DNA of 64,000 nucleotides from positions 4,517,001-4,581,000 of the forward strand of contig NC_011894.1 in the NCBI RefSeq assembly GCF_000022085.1, written 5' to 3'. This DNA is from Methylobacterium nodulans ORS 2060 (GTDB lineage Bacteria; Pseudomonadota; Alphaproteobacteria; Rhizobiales; Beijerinckiaceae). The notes beneath the pieces were generated by a model. It had not been told where the DNA came from and did no database searches. It was given only the letters and a program-made list of their open reading frames with translations. The position numbers and the translations under genes were made by a program. Positions 53,397 to 62,441 of the stretch are shown here, in pieces; positions within the stretch are counted from its first letter, which is position 1, and each line of letters opens with the position of its first letter.

Positions 53397-54560
53397 GTGG
53401 TGAACGGAGGGCGTGGGCGCGCGCATCTCTGCGGTGTGCAGACCGCGTGGTCCCAACTGGCGCGGGCCGAGGACGCCGTCGCGGAGGTCGCCGCCGCCAT
53501 CGACGGCACGCGCGTCGCGCAGCTTCTCGTGTTCTTCTCGCCGTCCTATGGGGCCGAAGCGATGAGTGCGGCCCTGGCGCGCCGCTTCCCGGGCATTGGC
53601 GTGGCGGGCTGCACCTCCTCGGGCGAGATCAGCCCGGCCGGCGGCCTCGACCGGGGCCTCGTCGTGGTCGCCTTCCCGCGTGAGGGCTTCCGGGTCGTCT
53701 CGACCGTCCTGACCGGCGTCGAGCAGCTCGACGTCGAGGAGGCGGTGGCCTCCGTGCGGACCCTGCGGATGCGGCTCGACATGGCGGGGGAGGGCTGTGC
53801 CCAGCGCTTCGCGATCTCGCTCATCGACGGGCTCACCCTGGCGGAGGAGCGCGTCACCTCGGCGGTGGCCTTCGGCCTCGATGCGATCCCGCTCGTCGGC
53901 GGATCGGCGGGAGATGCGCTCACCGTCTCGGACACCGCATTGATCCATGACGGACAGGTGCATCACGGGGCGGCAATCCTGCTCATCGTCGCCACCGACC
54001 ATCCGATCGAGGTGTTCAAGACCGACAATCTGGAGCCGCAGGCGGTCAAGTTCGTGGTGACCCAGACCGATGCCGAGAACCGCACGGTGCGCGAGCTCAA
54101 TGCGGAGCCGGCCGCGGCGGAATACGCGCGGGCGCTGGGCCTCCAGCCCGAGATGCTGACCCCGACGGTCTTCGCCGCCAATCCGCTCGCCGTGCGGGTC
54201 GGGGGCGACTATTTCTGTCGGTCGATCCACCGGCTCAACCCGGACGGCTCGCTGAGCTTCCTGTGCGCGGTCGACGAGGGCGTGGTGCTCACCCTCGCCG
54301 GCCGCAAGGACCTCGTCACGACGACGCGCGACGAGCTCGCCCGCCTCGATGCAGCGCTCGGGGGGCTCGATCTGGTGATCGGCTTCGACTGCGTCCTGCG
54401 CCGGCTCGACGCGGAGCTGCATCAGGTCCGCCACCGGCTCTCGGACCTGTACCGGCGCTACAACGTCATCGGATTCGAGACCTGCGGCGAGCAGTACCGC
54501 GCCATCCACCTCAATCACACCTTCACGGGCATCGCGATCGGCGCCTTGCCGCGGGCCTGA
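53397..54560 (+). CDS. FIST-domain sensory protein
   Basis: 387 residues from GTG 53397, with GGGAGG 7 nt upstream. N-terminal FIST_N (VAQLLVFFSPSYGAEAMSAALARRFPGIGVAGCTSSGEISPAGGLDRGLVVVAF, SAVAFGLDAIPLVGGSAGDALTVSDTALIHDGQVHHGAAILLIV) and C-terminal FIST_C (AEYARALGLQPEML..., LIGFDCVLRRLDAELHQVRHRLSDLYRRYNVIGFETCGEQYRAIHLNHTFTGIAIG). FIST is a proposed small-molecule, possibly amino-acid, sensing module; here it has no output domain. No chemoreceptor or kinase gene is adjacent. Confidence 0.92.
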   Translation: MVNGGRGRAHLCGVQTAWSQLARAEDAVAEVAAAIDGTRVAQLLVFFSPSYGAEAMSAALARRFPGIGVAGCTSSGEISPAGGLDRGLVVVAFPREGFRVVSTVLTGVEQLDVEEAVASVRTLRMRLDMAGEGCAQRFAISLIDGLTLAEERVTSAVAFGLDAIPLVGGSAGDALTVSDTALIHDGQVHHGAAILLIVATDHPIEVFKTDNLEPQAVKFVVTQTDAENRTVRELNAEPAAAEYARALGLQPEMLTPTVFAANPLAVRVGGDYFCRSIHRLNPDGSLSFLCAVDEGVVLTLAGRKDLVTTTRDELARLDAALGGLDLVIGFDCVLRRLDAELHQVRHRLSDLYRRYNVIGFETCGEQYRAIHLNHTFTGIAIGALPRA

Positions 54561-54581
54561 GCGGCCCGAGAGTGCCGCTTC

Positions 54582-54601
54582 ATACGGCTTCCGGTTGATC
54601 C
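54582..54601 (-). repeat. 20-bp inverted copy, right member
   Basis: ATACGGCTTCCGGTTGATCC, the exact reverse complement of 51664-51683, in the gap between the FIST gene and bluB. The two copies bracket DUF3108, rpmB and FIST. Confidence 0.75.
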
Positions 54602-54683
54602 GTTCGGGCCTGCCCGACTGAAGCGCCAGCGGAAGGAGATCCGGAGAAGCGGAGAGAGGTCGCTCAGCGGGCGGCCTGATGTG

Positions 54684-55325
54684 TCAGCGTTCGATCAGCA
54701 GGCTCTCGGGGGCGAGGCGCTGCTGCCAATCATGGCGCACGAGCTCCGGATCCGCATGCTCCTCCTGCGGGTGGCCGACGCACAGATAGGCGACGAGCCG
54801 CCAGGCCGCCGGCACGGCGAGAATCGCGGAGAGCGGCGCGGGATCGAGGATCGAGACCCAGCCCACGCCGATCCCCCGGGCACGCGCCGCGAGCCAGAAG
54901 GTGTGGATCGCGAGCACGACCGAGTAGCGCAGCATCTCCGGCATGGTCGCGCGCCCGAGCCCGTGGCCGACCTGGGTCTCCTCGTCGCAGAACACCGCGA
55001 GATGCACGGGCGCCTCGCGCAAACCCTCGAGCTTCAGGCGCCGATAGGCGGCGGCGCGTTCGTCGGGATAGCGCTCGGCCGCCTCCTCGTTGCAGCGGGA
55101 GAAGTTCGCGACCACGGCGGCGCGCCGGGCGGCGTCCGCCACCCGGACGAAGCGCCAGGGCTGGCTGTTGCCCACCGAGGGGCTGAGGCAGGCCAGCGCA
55201 AGGCAATCCTTCAGCGTCTCCTCCGGCACCGGATCACCGCGGAAGCGCCGCACGTCGCGCCGCCACGCGATGAGATCGGCGAGGTGCTCGCGAAAGGCCT
55301 CGTCGAAGACCGGAGATCCGGTCAC
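54684..55325 (-). CDS. bluB: 5,6-Dimethylbenzimidazole synthase BluB
   Basis: 213 residues from GTG 55325. BluB converts reduced FMN and oxygen into 5,6-dimethylbenzimidazole, the lower ligand of cobalamin. A nitroreductase fold with the BluB pattern FREHLADLIAWRRDVRRFRGDPVPEETL, LALACLSPSVGNSQPWRFVRV, RATMPEMLRYSVVLAIHTFWLAARARGIGVGWVSILDP, and WRLVAYLCVGHPQEEHADPELVRHDWQ near the end. A GTGA overlap (55322-55325) couples it to the NAD-glutamate dehydrogenase upstream. No other cobalamin genes lie in the window. Confidence 0.93.
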   Translation of the reverse strand: MTGSPVFDEAFREHLADLIAWRRDVRRFRGDPVPEETLKDCLALACLSPSVGNSQPWRFVRVADAARRAAVVANFSRCNEEAAERYPDERAAAYRRLKLEGLREAPVHLAVFCDEETQVGHGLGRATMPEMLRYSVVLAIHTFWLAARARGIGVGWVSILDPAPLSAILAVPAAWRLVAYLCVGHPQEEHADPELVRHDWQQRLAPESLLIER

Positions 55326-58300
55326 GGGCGCGTCAGGTCCGCGAGCAGGCTCGCCGCGACCGAGACCTTGGAGACGGTGAGGCCGGAGGCGGCGATCGCC
55401 GCCACGGCCGTGCGGATGCGGCCGAGCGATGCGCCGCGGGCCGCGCTCCAGCGCTCCACCGCCGCCTGACCTTGCTCGCCGGTAACGGCGGCCTCCGCCG
55501 TGAGCGCCCGGTGGGCGGCGGCGATGCCCGCCACCGCCCGCTCCAGGGCGATCCGGTCGAAGGTGTCGGCCACGGGGATGCTGCGGGCCGCGCGGGTGAG
55601 GGGACCGAGGCGAAACAGATCCTCGAGGGCGAAGTGGGTCGCCGCAATGGAAGCGGGCGGGCGCCCGGTCGATTCGGCCACCCGCACGATGTCCGGGGCC
55701 GCGCCGAGTTCGGGGAGCGCCGCGAGCCGGCCCGCCAGCGCCTCGGGAACACCCTGATCCACGAGGCCCCGGCAGCGCTTGGCGAGCGCCTCGCGGGCCG
55801 AGGCCGGCAGGACCTCGGCCAGGGAGCCGGCCACCGCCGCGATCCCGTCGCGATAGCGCGCCACCACCGCGTCGATGCCGCCATGACCGCCCGCGAGGTC
55901 CGTGTTGCGGATGAACCAGACCATGCGCTGGCGCAGCAGGTCCTGAAGCTCGGCATAGAGGGCGAGCTGCTGCTCGCCCGTGATCACGCCGTCGAGGCCA
56001 TCCACCGCCCGGTTGAGATCGATGAGGCCGAAGGCGTCGCGCGTCACCGCGTAGGCCGCCGCGATGGTCGGCGCCTCCGCGCCGGTCTCGTCCGCGAGCC
56101 GGGTTACGATGGTGGGCCCGCCGCGGTTGATGATCGCGTTGGCGAGCCCCGTCGCGATGATCTCGCGGCGCAGCCGGTGGTTGGCGACCGCATCGGGGTA
56201 GCGGGCGACGAGCACCGGCGGGAAGTAGCGCTCCAGCTCCTGGGACAGGTAGGGATCGTCCGGCACCGCGCTGTCGAGGAGCGCGTCTTTGAGCGAGAGC
56301 TTGGCATAGGCGAGGAGCACCGCGAGTTCGGGCCGCGTCAGCCCCTCGTCTCCTTGCGTCCGCTCGCCGAGGGCGGCGTCGGAAGGCAGGAACTCGACAG
56401 CGCGGTCGAGGCGGTTCTCGGCCTCGAGCGCCTGCATCAGCCGGATCGCGAAGCCGTTCTCGCCGGCGCCCTGGCGGTGGCCGAGCGAGAGGGCGAGGGT
56501 CTGCAGCTGGTTGTTGCGCAGGACGAGGTCGGCAACCTGGCCGGTCATCCCGGACAGAAGCGCCCGGCGGGAATCGGGTCCCAGGCGCCCATCGCGCTCC
56601 GGGGTGGTGAGCGCGATCTTGATGTTCACCTCGACGTCGGAGGTGTTCACGCCCGCCGAGTTGTCGATGGCGTCGGTATTGAGCCGAACGCCCCGGCGCG
56701 CCGCCTCGATGCGCCCGCGCTGGGTGAGGCCCAGATTGGCGCCCTCGCCGATGACCCGGGCGCGCAGGTCGGCGCCGGTGATGCGGATCGCGTCGTTGGC
56801 ACGGTCGCCGGCCTCGTCGTCGCTCTCGGTCGAGGCCCGCACATAGGTGCCGATGCCGCCGAACCACATGAGGTCGGTGGGGGCCTTCAGGATCGCCTGC
56901 ATCACCTCGGCGGGCGTGGCCTCCTCCCGGTCGAAGCCGAGCCGCGCCCGGATCTGCGGCGAGAGCGGCACCGTCTTGGCCGAGCGGGAGAAGACGCCGC
57001 CGCCCGCCGAGATCTTGCCGCGGTCGTAATCCGCCCAGGAGGAGCGCGGCAGGTCGAAGAGGCGGCGGCGCTCGGCATAGGCGGTCGCCGGGTCCGGGTC
57101 GGGATCGAGGAAGATGTCCCGGTGGTCGAAGGCGGCCACCAGCTTGATGCAGCGCGACAGCAGCATGCCGTTGCCGAAGACGTCGCCCGACATGTCGCCG
57201 ACGCCCGCCACCGTCACGGGCTCGCTCTGAATGTCGATGTCGATCTCGCGGAAATGGCGCTTCACCGCCTCCCAGGCGCCGCGGGCGGTGATGCCCATCA
57301 CCTTGTGGTCGTAGCCCTGGCTGCCGCCCGACGCGAAGGCGTCGCCGAGCCAGTGCCCCGTCTCGATCGAGATGGCGTTGGCGATGTCCGAGAAGGTGGC
57401 GGTGCCCTTGTCGGCCGCGACCACCAGGTAGGCATCGTCGCCGTCGTGCCGGACGGTGTCGGGGGGCGGCACGATGGCGCCGCCCACGATGTTGTCGGTG
57501 ATCGACAGCAGGGTGCGGATGAAGATCCGGTAGCTCTCGGTGCCCTCCGCCAGCCAGGCCTGCCGGTCGGAAGGAGGGGGCAGGCGCTTGGGGAAGAAGC
57601 CGCCCTTGGCGCCCACCGGCACGATCACGGCGTTCTTGACCTGCTGGGCCTTCACGAGGCCGAGGATCTCGGTGCGGAAATCCTCCGGCCGGTCCGACCA
57701 GCGCAGGCCCCCGCGGGCGATGTAGCCGAAGCGCAGATGCACGCCCTCGACCCGCGGCGAGTAGACGAAGATCTCGAAGAGCGGCCGGGGCAGGGGCATC
57801 CCGTCGACCTTCGCGCAGCGGAACTTGAAGGCGATGGTCTCCGGCGGCAGGCCGTGGGGGGCGACCTGGAAGAAATTGGTGCGCTGGGCCGCCTCCACGA
57901 GGTTCACGAAGCGGCGCAGGATGCGGTCCTCGTCGAGGCTGGTGACGGCCGACAGGCCCGCCTCGATCTGGGCGCGGATCGCCTCCTGGCGCCCGGCCCG
58001 GTCCGCCTCGGTGCGGGGATCGAAGCGGGCATAGAAGAGATCGACGATCGTCCGGGCGAGGTCGGCATGGCGGCTCAGCGTCGCCGCGAGGTAGTCCTGG
58101 CCGTATCGAATGCGCAATTGGCGCAAGTAACGGCCGAGCGCCCGCATCAGCGCGACGTCGCGCCAGCCGAGCCCGGCTTCGAGGACCAGCCGGTTGTAGG
58201 GGTCGGATTCCGCGAGGTCGCGCGCGATGGCGAGCAGCGCCGCCTCGACCGGACGCTCCACGGCCGCAAGCTCGATCGGCCCGCCGCCGGCCCGTTCGAG

Positions 58301-60166
58301 CAGCATGTCGTGCAGCCAGATCCCCTCCCTGTCCGGTGCGCCCGGCCGGCCGATCAGGAAGGTGCGCTCGTCGATGACCCGGAAGCCGAGATTCTCCAGC
58401 ACCGGCACCCGGTCGGAGAGGGGAAGCGCGCTTGCCTTGGAGAAGACCTTGAGGCCGATCCGGGTCTCGGGATCGCCGGGGCGCCGGTGCAGGTCGACGG
58501 CGCGGGGCTGCTCGGCGGAGATCCGCTCCAGGATCGCGATGTCGGACAAAGCCTCCCGGCTCGCATAGACGTCCCGGTAGCCCGCCGGGAAGGCCTCGGC
58601 GTAGTAGGCGCCGAGCGCCCGCGCGCGGGTGCCGTCCATCGTGTCGGTGAGCGCCTCGCGCAACCCGTCCGCCCAGGTCCGGCTGAGCGCCGTCACCTCG
58701 GCTTCGAGCTGGCCCGGGTCGAGGTCGGGCGGGGTCTCCTCGCGCCGCCCGATGATGATGTGGAAGCGCGCGAGCGGTCCCTCCGGGTAATCCGGATAGA
58801 CCGCCGAGATGTGCCCGCCGAGCCGCGCCGCGAGATGCGCGCTGATCCGCTTCTGCAGCGCGGCGTCGGTGCGATCCTTCGGCACGAAGACGAGGAGCGA
58901 CACGAAGCGCCCGAACTTGTCCGGTCGCGCCAGCACCCGCACCCGGGGACGCTCGGCGAGCAACACGATGGCGAGGGCGAAGCGGCGCAGGAGGTCGGTG
59001 TCGATCTGGAAGAGATCGTCGCGCGGATAGGTCTCCAGCACGTGCAGGAGCGAGCGGCCCGCGTGGCTCGTCGGGTCGAGGCCGGCCTCGGCCACCACGG
59101 TCGCCACCTTGCGGCGCAGATACGGCACCTCCTCGGCGCGGCTCGTATAGGTCGTGCTGGCGAAGAGCCCGACGATGCGCAGCTCGCCCGCCACCTTGCC
59201 GTCGGCCGAGAACAGCTTGATCCCGACCATGTCGAGATGGGTGCGGCGGTGAATCCGCGAGATCAGGCTCGCCTTGGTGATGATGAGCGCCTCGGGCCGC
59301 TCCAGGAAGGCGCGGATCTCGGGCGTCATCGCCACCATGCTGCGCCCGCGGCGCATCACCTCGACGGCGGGATCGCGCAGGAGGCCGAGCCCGCTCTCCG
59401 GCTGCCCGCGATACTCGGCGCCCTCGCCGAGCCGGTACTCGCGCATGCCGAGGAAGGTGAACTGCTCGTCCCGGATCCAGCCGAGGAAGGCGCGCGCTTC
59501 GGCGACCTCGGCCTCCGGCAGGGGCGGCGGGGCCGCCTCGTAGGCGGCGGCCGCGGCGTCGAGGCGCGCCAGCATGGCGGCGTGGTCGTCGGTGGCGACC
59601 GCCACGTCCGCGTAGACCTGGGCGAGGCCGGCGACCAGGCTCGCGCGCTCGGCCTCGTCGTCGATCCGGTTGAGATGGATGTGGATGAAGCTCTCGCGGC
59701 TCAACGCCGCCGAACCGTTGGCGGTGGTCTCGCCGACGAGCCGCAACAGGGCGCCGTCCGGGCCGCGCTCGACGGCGAGGATCGGATGGGCGACGAGGCG
59801 CGGCTCGTAGCCCCGGGCGACGAGCTCCGCCAGGGTCGAATCGAGCAGGAAGGGCCGGTTGGCGTTGACGGCCTCCAGCACCGTGACGTCGCGGCGATGG
59901 CCGCCGCGCACCACCTCCACGTCGGTGAGGCGGATATCCGCGGCGGCGCCGTCGAGCCGCGCCGCCGCGAGATGCTGGCGGGCGGCGAGCGCAAGGTCGG
60001 CGAGCGTCTCGGCCGCGTAGACGTTGAGGTCCTCCGGCGGTACCCGGCCGAACAGGTCGCGGACGAATTCACCGGATTCGTGCCGGCGCTCGGCCGCCGC
60101 AGCGGCTGCGGCGATCAGATCGGTGCGGCTCGCCTGGGCTTCGGGCGTCGCGGTCGACAGGTCCAC
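55322..60166 (-). CDS. gdhB: NAD-dependent glutamate dehydrogenase, 180-kDa type
   Basis: 1614 residues. It oxidises glutamate to 2-oxoglutarate and ammonia with NAD, in the catabolic direction. N-terminal ACT-like regulatory segments (VEVVRGGHRRDVTVLEAVNANRPFLLDSTLAELVARGYEPRLVAHPI) precede a central catalytic core: GGLRWSDRPEDFRTEILGLVKAQQVKNAVIVPVGAKGGFFPKRLP (dinucleotide and substrate Lys), KGTATFSDIANAISIETGHWLGDAFASGGSQGYDHKVMGITARGAWEAVKRHF, VTVAGVGDMSGDVFGNGMLLS, then ARVIGEGANLGLTQRGRIEAA and GVRLNTDAIDNSAGVNTSDVEVNIK, typical of the GdhB family. The last ~400 residues are a helical C-terminal domain. Followed directly by bluB; divergent from the AhpD-like gene. Confidence 0.96.
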   Translation of the reverse strand: MDLSTATPEAQASRTDLIAAAAAAAERRHESGEFVRDLFGRVPPEDLNVYAAETLADLALAARQHLAAARLDGAAADIRLTDVEVVRGGHRRDVTVLEAVNANRPFLLDSTLAELVARGYEPRLVAHPILAVERGPDGALLRLVGETTANGSAALSRESFIHIHLNRIDDEAERASLVAGLAQVYADVAVATDDHAAMLARLDAAAAAYEAAPPPLPEAEVAEARAFLGWIRDEQFTFLGMREYRLGEGAEYRGQPESGLGLLRDPAVEVMRRGRSMVAMTPEIRAFLERPEALIITKASLISRIHRRTHLDMVGIKLFSADGKVAGELRIVGLFASTTYTSRAEEVPYLRRKVATVVAEAGLDPTSHAGRSLLHVLETYPRDDLFQIDTDLLRRFALAIVLLAERPRVRVLARPDKFGRFVSLLVFVPKDRTDAALQKRISAHLAARLGGHISAVYPDYPEGPLARFHIIIGRREETPPDLDPGQLEAEVTALSRTWADGLREALTDTMDGTRARALGAYYAEAFPAGYRDVYASREALSDIAILERISAEQPRAVDLHRRPGDPETRIGLKVFSKASALPLSDRVPVLENLGFRVIDERTFLIGRPGAPDREGIWLHDMLLERAGGGPIELAAVERPVEAALLAIARDLAESDPYNRLVLEAGLGWRDVALMRALGRYLRQLRIRYGQDYLAATLSRHADLARTIVDLFYARFDPRTEADRAGRQEAIRAQIEAGLSAVTSLDEDRILRRFVNLVEAAQRTNFFQVAPHGLPPETIAFKFRCAKVDGMPLPRPLFEIFVYSPRVEGVHLRFGYIARGGLRWSDRPEDFRTEILGLVKAQQVKNAVIVPVGAKGGFFPKRLPPPSDRQAWLAEGTESYRIFIRTLLSITDNIVGGAIVPPPDTVRHDGDDAYLVVAADKGTATFSDIANAISIETGHWLGDAFASGGSQGYDHKVMGITARGAWEAVKRHFREIDIDIQSEPVTVAGVGDMSGDVFGNGMLLSRCIKLVAAFDHRDIFLDPDPDPATAYAERRRLFDLPRSSWADYDRGKISAGGGVFSRSAKTVPLSPQIRARLGFDREEATPAEVMQAILKAPTDLMWFGGIGTYVRASTESDDEAGDRANDAIRITGADLRARVIGEGANLGLTQRGRIEAARRGVRLNTDAIDNSAGVNTSDVEVNIKIALTTPERDGRLGPDSRRALLSGMTGQVADLVLRNNQLQTLALSLGHRQGAGENGFAIRLMQALEAENRLDRAVEFLPSDAALGERTQGDEGLTRPELAVLLAYAKLSLKDALLDSAVPDDPYLSQELERYFPPVLVARYPDAVANHRLRREIIATGLANAIINRGGPTIVTRLADETGAEAPTIAAAYAVTRDAFGLIDLNRAVDGLDGVITGEQQLALYAELQDLLRQRMVWFIRNTDLAGGHGGIDAVVARYRDGIAAVAGSLAEVLPASAREALAKRCRGLVDQGVPEALAGRLAALPELGAAPDIVRVAESTGRPPASIAATHFALEDLFRLGPLTRAARSIPVADTFDRIALERAVAGIAAAHRALTAEAAVTGEQGQAAVERWSAARGASLGRIRTAVAAIAASGLTVSKVSVAASLLADLTRP

Positions 60167-60294
60167 GGCTCGTTCCTCCGCCGAGGTGTCAGCAGGCGAC
60201 GGGTGGCACAGACCTTGGCGGCCTGCAACCCTGATGTCTCGCCCGCTCTCGTCTCCCGTCCTATAGCTCCGGCATCGCGACAGGGAGACGAATC

Positions 60295-60948
60295 ATGGCC
60301 GGAGCCAAGACCAAGGAGAAGCGGGGCGACAAGCCCGAGGTCGGCGAGATGCCGCGGCGCCAGGAGGCCGAGGGCGCCGTGATGGCGCTCGATCTCGATC
60401 CGGCGGCGGATCTGCCGCCTCATCTCGCGGCCTATTTCGACAAGTGCCGCGAGAAGATCGGCTTCGTGCCGAACGTGCTGCTCGCCTACGCGCACGACAC
60501 CGCGAAGCTCGATGCCTTCGTGACCTTCTACAACGACCTGATGCTGGCGCCCTCCGGCCTGTCGAAGCTGGAGCGCGAGATGATCGCCGTGGCGGTCTCG
60601 AGCATCAACCGCTGCTACTACTGCCTGACCGCGCATGGCGCCGCGGTCCGCGGCCTGTCGGGCGACCCGGTGCTCGGCGAGATGATGGCGATGAACTACC
60701 GTGCCGCCGACCTGTCGCCGCGCCACCGGGCGATGCTCGACTTCGCGGTGGCGCTGAGCGAGGCGCCCTGGACGGTGGAGGAGGAGGACCGCGAGGCCCT
60801 GCGTGACGCCGGCTTCACGGACCGGGACATCTGGGACATTGCCGCGGTGGCGAGCTTCTTCAACATGACGAACCGGATGGCCTCGGCCGTCGACATGCGT
60901 CCGAACCGTTCCTATCACGGCGACGCGCGCGCGTTGCCGGAGACCTGA
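60295..60948 (+). CDS. AhpD-like peroxidase-related protein (carboxymuconolactone decarboxylase family)
   Basis: 217 residues. The CMD/AhpD helical core: HLAAYFDKCREKIGFVPNVLLAYAHDTAKLDAFVTFYNDLML, LSKLEREMIAVAVSSINRCYYCLTAHGAAVRGLS (CxxC: C-Y-Y-C, preceded by the proton-relay residues), MMAMNYRAADLSPRHRAMLDFAVALSEAPWTV, DIWDIAAVASFFNMTNRMASAVDMRPN. Annotated in related genomes as 'peroxidase-related enzyme'. It should reduce organic peroxides or act as a thiol relay. Divergent from gdhB over 128 bp. Confidence 0.9.
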   Translation: MAGAKTKEKRGDKPEVGEMPRRQEAEGAVMALDLDPAADLPPHLAAYFDKCREKIGFVPNVLLAYAHDTAKLDAFVTFYNDLMLAPSGLSKLEREMIAVAVSSINRCYYCLTAHGAAVRGLSGDPVLGEMMAMNYRAADLSPRHRAMLDFAVALSEAPWTVEEEDREALRDAGFTDRDIWDIAAVASFFNMTNRMASAVDMRPNRSYHGDARALPET

Positions 60949-61615
60949 TCCTCTCCGCGCAGCTCCGACCGCGCTCCCCGTCCCTCCCGGACGCGACGGC
61001 GGGCGGAGCTCCGGGCCGGAATCGATCGGACCGCGCGCCAGAAAAAAGACCGCGCTCCGGAGAGGCGGTCTTAGGTAAGGGTCTCGAAACCTCTGGAGGA
61101 GGCAAGGGCCGCCGCAGCGATCCCCGGTTCCGCATGGGCAGGAGCCGGGAGCATCGACGAACCGAGCCGAGAGGTCTGTTAACGAGTAGCGCCGCTTCAC
61201 GGCCGGGCAAAGGCGCGAAGCGGGCGGAATGATGACCATCCGGCGGCAGCTCGGCCGTTCCGGCGTGCGGCGCGGGGCTCCGCGGCGCCTGAGCGCCGCC
61301 ATCCGCCTGGCGCAGCCGGCAAGCGGGTGTCGGATGAGACCGCGTCGGCCCCCGCAACGCCGTCCGCCCGACGCGTCCGGAGACGAGCGAGCGGAAAGGG
61401 GCGGAGAATATCGAATTTCGGATGAGGCCAACGGTTCTGGATGCTGACGCATCGGGCCGGCAGCCCTTCGAGACCGGAACCGGCGGCCAGTTCGATGCTG
61501 GCTGGTATGAAGCCGGCAATCGGCCGCCGCTCGCCGGCCCTTGCGGGGCGTGGGGGCGCATCCCATCATGCTGCCCACGGGGCGCGGCGGCGCCCGTGGG
61601 AAAGGCGGAGGAGCG
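60949..61615. other. Long intergenic stretch with one terminator-like hairpin
   Basis: 667 bp between the AhpD-like gene and the DUF2794 gene. Contents: a minus-strand hairpin with a T-run at 61041-61072 and, just before the DUF2794 ribosome site, a hairpin CCCACGGG...CCCGTGGG (61574-61600). No convincing protein gene on either strand; an unannotated minus-strand transcript ending at 61041 is possible. Confidence 0.5.
61041..61072 (-). terminator. Minus-strand intrinsic terminator with no gene in front of it
   Basis: On the minus strand AAGACCGC (61072-61065), loop CTCTCCGGAGC, GCGGTCTT (61053-61046), then TTTT (61045-61042). The orientation is clear, but no minus-strand protein gene lies within 2 kb to the right, so a short RNA or leader transcript is implied. 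Confidence 0.65.
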
Positions 61616-61993
61616 ATGAGCGAGGGAGAGACGGCGGGCAGTCGGATATCGGGCGCGGAGGCCCGGGTCATTCCCTTTCCTCGATCCGCGCCCCCGCCGC
61701 CGGTATCGTTCCATCGCCACGAGCTGCGCGAGATCCTGAATCTCTATGGCCGCATGGTCGCGGCCGGGGAATGGCGCGACTACACGATGGACTTCACCCG
61801 CGAGAAGGCGGTGTTCGCGATCCATCGGCGCACCTCGGAGCGGCCGCTCTACCGGATCGAGAAGGACCCGCGCCTCGCCCGGCGCCAGGGCGCCTATGCG
61901 GTCGTGGCGGAGACCGGGCGAATCCTCAAGCGCGGGCACGACCTCGCGCAGGTGCTGCGGGTGCTGGAGAAGCCGCTGCGGGTCGTGTCGTAG
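61616..61993 (+). CDS. DUF2794 domain-containing protein
   Basis: 125 residues from ATG 61616, behind GGCGGAGGAG. Pattern of DUF2794: VSFHRHELREILNLYGRMVAAGEWRDYTMDFTREKAVFAIHRRTSERPLYRIEKDPRLARRQGAYAVVAETGRILKRGHDLAQVLRVLEKPLRVV. A soluble protein found in many alphaproteobacteria, function unknown. A disordered Ser/Pro-rich leader of ~35 residues precedes it. Confidence 0.93.
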   Translation: MSEGETAGSRISGAEARVIPFPRSAPPPPVSFHRHELREILNLYGRMVAAGEWRDYTMDFTREKAVFAIHRRTSERPLYRIEKDPRLARRQGAYAVVAETGRILKRGHDLAQVLRVLEKPLRVVS

Positions 61994-62080
61994 GGGCGTC
62001 GCCGCAGGCTCTCCGCCAGCCTCGGACAAGGTGGCGCTCTTAAGACCTCGGACCACCGGATCGGTTCCGAGGACCTGACA

Positions 62081-62212
62081 GTGAGCGGCGTCTATCTCAT
62101 CGACCTTGCCTTGCGGGAGGCGCAGCATCTCTCGGCGCGGCAGGCAACGGTCGCGGGCAACATCGCCAATGCCGACACGCCCGGCTACCGGGCGCGCGAC
62201 GTCGTGCCCTTC
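62081..62212 (+). pseudogene. flgB: Truncated flgB (flagellar basal-body rod protein), first ~44 codons
   Basis: From GTG 62081 the frame reads SGVYLIDLALREAQHLSARQATVAGNIANADTPGYRARDVVPF, the N-terminal rod signature of FlgB (xxR...NIANAxTPGYxAxDvvF). After this the reading continues to 62440 but as Arg/Pro/Gly-rich sequence unlike any FlgB. The normal protein is about 130 residues. The following epimerase gene begins at 62442. So the gene is broken by a deletion or insertion just after codon 44; no other flagellar gene is in the window. Confidence 0.75.
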
Positions 62213-62441
62213 CGGCCGATCCCGGTTTGCGTCGGGCCGCCGTCGCGCCTACGGTTCGGGCGGGCGGTCTCACCCGCCCGCCGCGCCACGGGCCGTCCCG
62301 CAGGGGCCGGCCCGCCGTGGGAGGGGGACGAGCGAGAAGGAATGGTTGCGTTGCCGCATCGCTGTGCAGGCCGGGATGGGACAGGGCATCCGCGAGGAAT
62401 CGGCCGGCCGGCGCCGGACCGCGTCCGGCCGGGGGCCTGAG

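Noticed and set aside
55472..60382. A 1636-residue open frame on the plus strand antisense to gdhB
   Set aside because: Its residues (Arg, Gly, Ala, Glu, His-rich, no recognised motif) are the mirror of a high-GC gene; the gdhB strand carries all the family motifs.
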